From: Anaerotignum sp.
Lineage (GTDB): Bacteria; Bacillota; Clostridia; Lachnospirales; Anaerotignaceae
Assembly (NCBI GenBank): GCA_017560955.1
Contig: JAFZDV010000161.1
Location: 1-7,415, forward strand
Direction of reading: 5' to 3'
DNA length: 7,415 nt
Within the stretch, counting starts at the first letter, position 1; each line of letters opens with the position of its first letter. The translations under genes were made by a program, and so were the position numbers. The notes under the pieces were generated by a model that made no database searches, had not been told where the DNA came from, and saw only the letters and a program-made list of their open reading frames with translations. Shown here piece after piece: positions 6,311-7,415 of this stretch.

Positions 6311-6346
6311 AAAAAGACTTCACTCTGATGAGTGAAGTCTTTTTTT
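6311..6346. terminator. Bidirectional terminator shared by walI and tRNA-Gly
   Basis: AAAAAGACTTCACTC (6311-6325) pairs with GAGTGAAGTCTTTTT (6330-6344) around a TGAT loop, with T residues continuing to 6346. The left side is A-rich (AAATAAAAATAAAAA), which becomes a T-rich tail on the minus strand. It therefore ends the wal operon on one strand and the tRNA on the other. Confidence 0.92.
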
Positions 6347-6349
6347 GTA

Positions 6350-6420
6350 AGCGGATGACGGGAATCGAACCCGCCTCTAAAGCTTGGGAAGCTCTCATTC
6401 TACCGATGAACTACATCCGC
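6350..6420 (-). tRNA. tRNA-Gly (anticodon CCC)
   Basis: Read on the minus strand, a full cloverleaf forms: acceptor GCGGATG/CATCCGC (7 bp), D-stem GTTC/GAAT, anticodon stem AGAGC/GCTTT around loop TTCCCAA, a 4-base variable region, and a T-stem GCGGG/CCCGT around loop TTCGATT. The anticodon CCC (6386-6388 on the plus strand) reads glycine GGG codons. The discriminator base is U (complement of 6350), as usual for tRNA-Gly. The 3' CCA is not encoded (TAC follows), so it must be added by the CCA-adding enzyme. The 3' end lies only 3 bases from the shared terminator. Confidence 0.95.
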
Positions 6421-6431
6421 AAAGGCAAAGA

Positions 6432-6494
6432 AAGAATATGATAAAAAGTGTTTTTAACAAACTTGTTTGTGAAAAACCACTTTATCATATTTTT
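6432..6494. repeat. Long imperfect palindrome of about 28 bp
   Basis: Outer arms AATATGATAAA (6435-6445) and TTTATCATATT (6481-6491) and inner arms ACAAAC/GTTTGT plus TTTTT/AAAAA (6451-6476) pair almost throughout. The exceptions are one A-G mismatch, a bulged C and two bulged A residues; the tip is a TT between C6462 and G6465. On the minus strand it would sit directly upstream of the tRNA and is followed by a T-rich stretch. No target-site duplication is evident. Confidence 0.7.
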
Positions 6495-6548
6495 GCGAAG
6501 CAAACGACCGAAAGACCGCAGGTCTTGAGGTCTCTTTGCAAAGTTCGC
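6495..6548. repeat. Four-part stem of about 20 bp with a competing second copy of its inner arm
   Basis: Paired segments from outside in: GCGAA (6495-6499)/TTCGC (6544-6548), GCAAA (6500-6504)/TTTGC (6535-6539), GACC (6506-6509)/GGTC (6529-6532), and AAGACC (6512-6517)/GGTCTT (6521-6526) with a GCA loop. The sequence CGCAGGTCTT occurs twice (6517-6526 and 6546-6555), so the single AAGACC arm has two possible partners. Confidence 0.65.
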
Positions 6549-6583
6549 AGGTCTTAAGATATTTTCGTCCTAAGTACTTTTTC

Positions 6584-6611
6584 ATTTTACCATATTCCGC
6601 ATTTTTGTAAA
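6584..6611 (-). promoter_or_regulatory. Probable promoter of tRNA-Gly
   Basis: On the minus strand: -35 TTTACA (6606-6611), 16-base spacer, and TAAAAT (6584-6589) preceded by TGG, an extended -10. Transcription would start near 6577, giving the tRNA an unusually long 5' leader of about 157 bases that contains both hairpins. A much weaker alternative inside the distal hairpin cannot be excluded. Confidence 0.6.
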
Positions 6612-6722
6612 GTCTGAAACAGTCTCAATTTTATGTCAGAAAACGACAGATGATCCATAGAGTCTGAAATGCTTTTGTGGACATACTAACGGCAGAGAAA
6701 ATGCGGAACGGGGTGGAATGAA

Positions 6723-7415
6723 ATGGAAAAATTTGTGGTAAGGGGTCTGGAAAAAGGCTTGCAGGGACGTGTGCAGATCAGCGGCTCAAAAAATGCTGCG
6801 TTGCCCGTGATGGCGGCCTGCCTGCTGACGGAGGATATGTGTGAACTCTGGAATGTGCCGCCCCTTTCGGATGTGACGGCTATGATGGAATTGTTGTGTG
6901 CGTTGGGGGCTCTTGCGGAATATGATGGCCAGTGTTTACGGATACAGGCAAAAGAAATCTGTCATAACACTGAGGAAATGGAAATGGCAGGCAGATTGCG
7001 CGCCTCTTTTCTGGCGGCAGGTGCTTTACTGGGCAGATGCGGACGGGCAGTGCTGCCCCTCCCTGGGGGATGCCAGATCGGCAGCAGACCTATCGATCTG
7101 CATCTGAAGGGATTTCAGGCCATGGGCGTAAAAAGCAGACAGGAGCATGGGATGGTGGAATTATCAGTAAAATGTCTGAAGGGCGGAGAAATTTATCTGG
7201 ATTTTCCCAGTGTTGGAGCAACGGAAAATATCCTGCTGGCGGCAGTGCTTGCAAAGGGTGAAACCATTATCCGTAATGCGGCAGCTGAACCTGAGATCTG
7301 CGATCTGGCAGATTTTCTGCGGAAAATGGGGGCCGATATCACGGGGGATGGTACGGATACCATTTCTGTGCGAGGGGTGAAAAAACTATGCGGAACAGCC
7401 CATACAGTCATTCCT
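6723..7415 (+). CDS. murA: UDP-N-acetylglucosamine 1-carboxyvinyltransferase MurA, N-terminal 231 residues (3' part outside window)
   Basis: The frame opens with ATG at 6723 and runs without a stop to the last base, giving 231 of the roughly 420 residues usual for MurA. The enzyme transfers enolpyruvate from phosphoenolpyruvate to UDP-GlcNAc, the first committed step of peptidoglycan synthesis, in the cytoplasm. Visible motifs are GSKNAALP, with the substrate-binding Lys23 and Asn24 (Lys22/Asn23 in E. coli); RASFLAAGALLGR; the active-site loop PGGCQIGSRPIDLHLKGF, with the catalytic Cys117 (Cys115 in E. coli, target of fosfomycin); and SVGATENI. Cysteine is kept, so natural fosfomycin resistance by Cys-to-Asp change is not expected. 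The start is supported by GGGGTGG 6 bases upstream; the ATG at 6718 is out of frame. Many Bacillota have two murA copies; which one this is cannot be told from here. Confidence 0.93.
   Translation, partial: MEKFVVRGLEKGLQGRVQISGSKNAALPVMAACLLTEDMCELWNVPPLSDVTAMMELLCALGALAEYDGQCLRIQAKEICHNTEEMEMAGRLRASFLAAGALLGRCGRAVLPLPGGCQIGSRPIDLHLKGFQAMGVKSRQEHGMVELSVKCLKGGEIYLDFPSVGATENILLAAVLAKGETIIRNAAAEPEICDLADFLRKMGADITGDGTDTISVRGVKKLCGTAHTVIP

Larger units (their letters stand above)
6421..6722. other. 302-base gene-free stretch between tRNA-Gly and murA
   Basis: No supported reading frame lies here. Moving away from the tRNA it holds two long imperfect hairpins (6432-6494 and 6495-6548), a good minus-strand promoter (6584-6611), and AT-rich sequence up to the murA ribosome binding site (GGGGTGG, 6710-6716). 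A weak plus-strand promoter candidate for murA is TTGTAA (6605-6610), an 18-base spacer, and TTTTAT (6629-6634). Each element matches 4 of 6 bases, so it is only a suggestion. A 9-base direct repeat, AGTCTGAAA, occurs at 6611 and 6661, exactly 50 bases apart. Confidence 0.7.

Noticed and set aside
6346..6351. Isolated TGTAAG near the walI terminator resembling a WalR half-site
   Set aside because: There is no second half-site at 11 bp; it is explained by the terminator tail joining the tRNA end.
6611..6669. 9-base direct repeat AGTCTGAAA, 50 bases apart, upstream of murA
   Set aside because: The spacing is suggestive, but a single 9-base repeat in a low-complexity spacer is not enough to call an operator.
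6898..7261. Small plus-strand frames inside the murA region
   Set aside because: They lie in other frames of murA, whose own frame runs open to the window end with all expected motifs.

Overview
The window looks like a chromosomal segment of a Gram-positive, Bacillota-type bacterium. The class is probably Clostridia, possibly Lachnospirales, but that is inference. Supporting signs are strong AGGAGG ribosome binding sites, sigma-A-like promoters (TTTACT-17-TATAAT and extended -10 TGGTATTTT), short intrinsic terminators, and a WalRK (YycFG) two-component system followed by YycH- and YycI-like genes. No phage, transposase, CRISPR or rRNA sequence is seen.

Layout: (1) 1-192, the 3' end of glucose-6-phosphate isomerase (pgi) and its terminator. 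(2) 235-393, a gene-free stretch with three clean hairpins. (3) 394-645, a small 83-residue protein on the minus strand, transcribed away from the wal genes. (4) 732-3336, a promoter, walR (response regulator) and walK (sensor kinase). (5) 3337-3539, an unusually rich regulatory gap. It holds a long stem-loop, four TGTAA half-sites at an exact 11-bp period, and a TATAAT -10 without a usable -35. (6) 3540-6306, a secreted Ig-like protein of unknown function, then walH (yycH)-like and walI (yycI)-like genes, ending in a bidirectional terminator. (7) 6350-6420, tRNA-Gly(CCC) on the minus strand. Its candidate promoter lies about 165 bp upstream, beyond two long hairpins. (8) 6723-7415, the 5' part of murA, running off the window.

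How it fits together: WalK is a membrane kinase with extracytoplasmic, HAMP, PAS, HisKA and HATPase parts. It would phosphorylate WalR at Asp53. In Bacillus and Staphylococcus, WalH and WalI are single-pass membrane proteins that act on WalK. Here the walH/walI segment has its own promoter, carrying a perfect match to the published WalR consensus (TGTWAH-N5-TGTWAH) in place of a -35. The simplest reading is that WalR directly controls the regulators of its own kinase, plus one extra secreted protein encoded between walK and walH. That feedback design, and the unrecognised Ig-like protein inside it, are the most interesting content. A murA gene nearby fits a cell-envelope neighbourhood.
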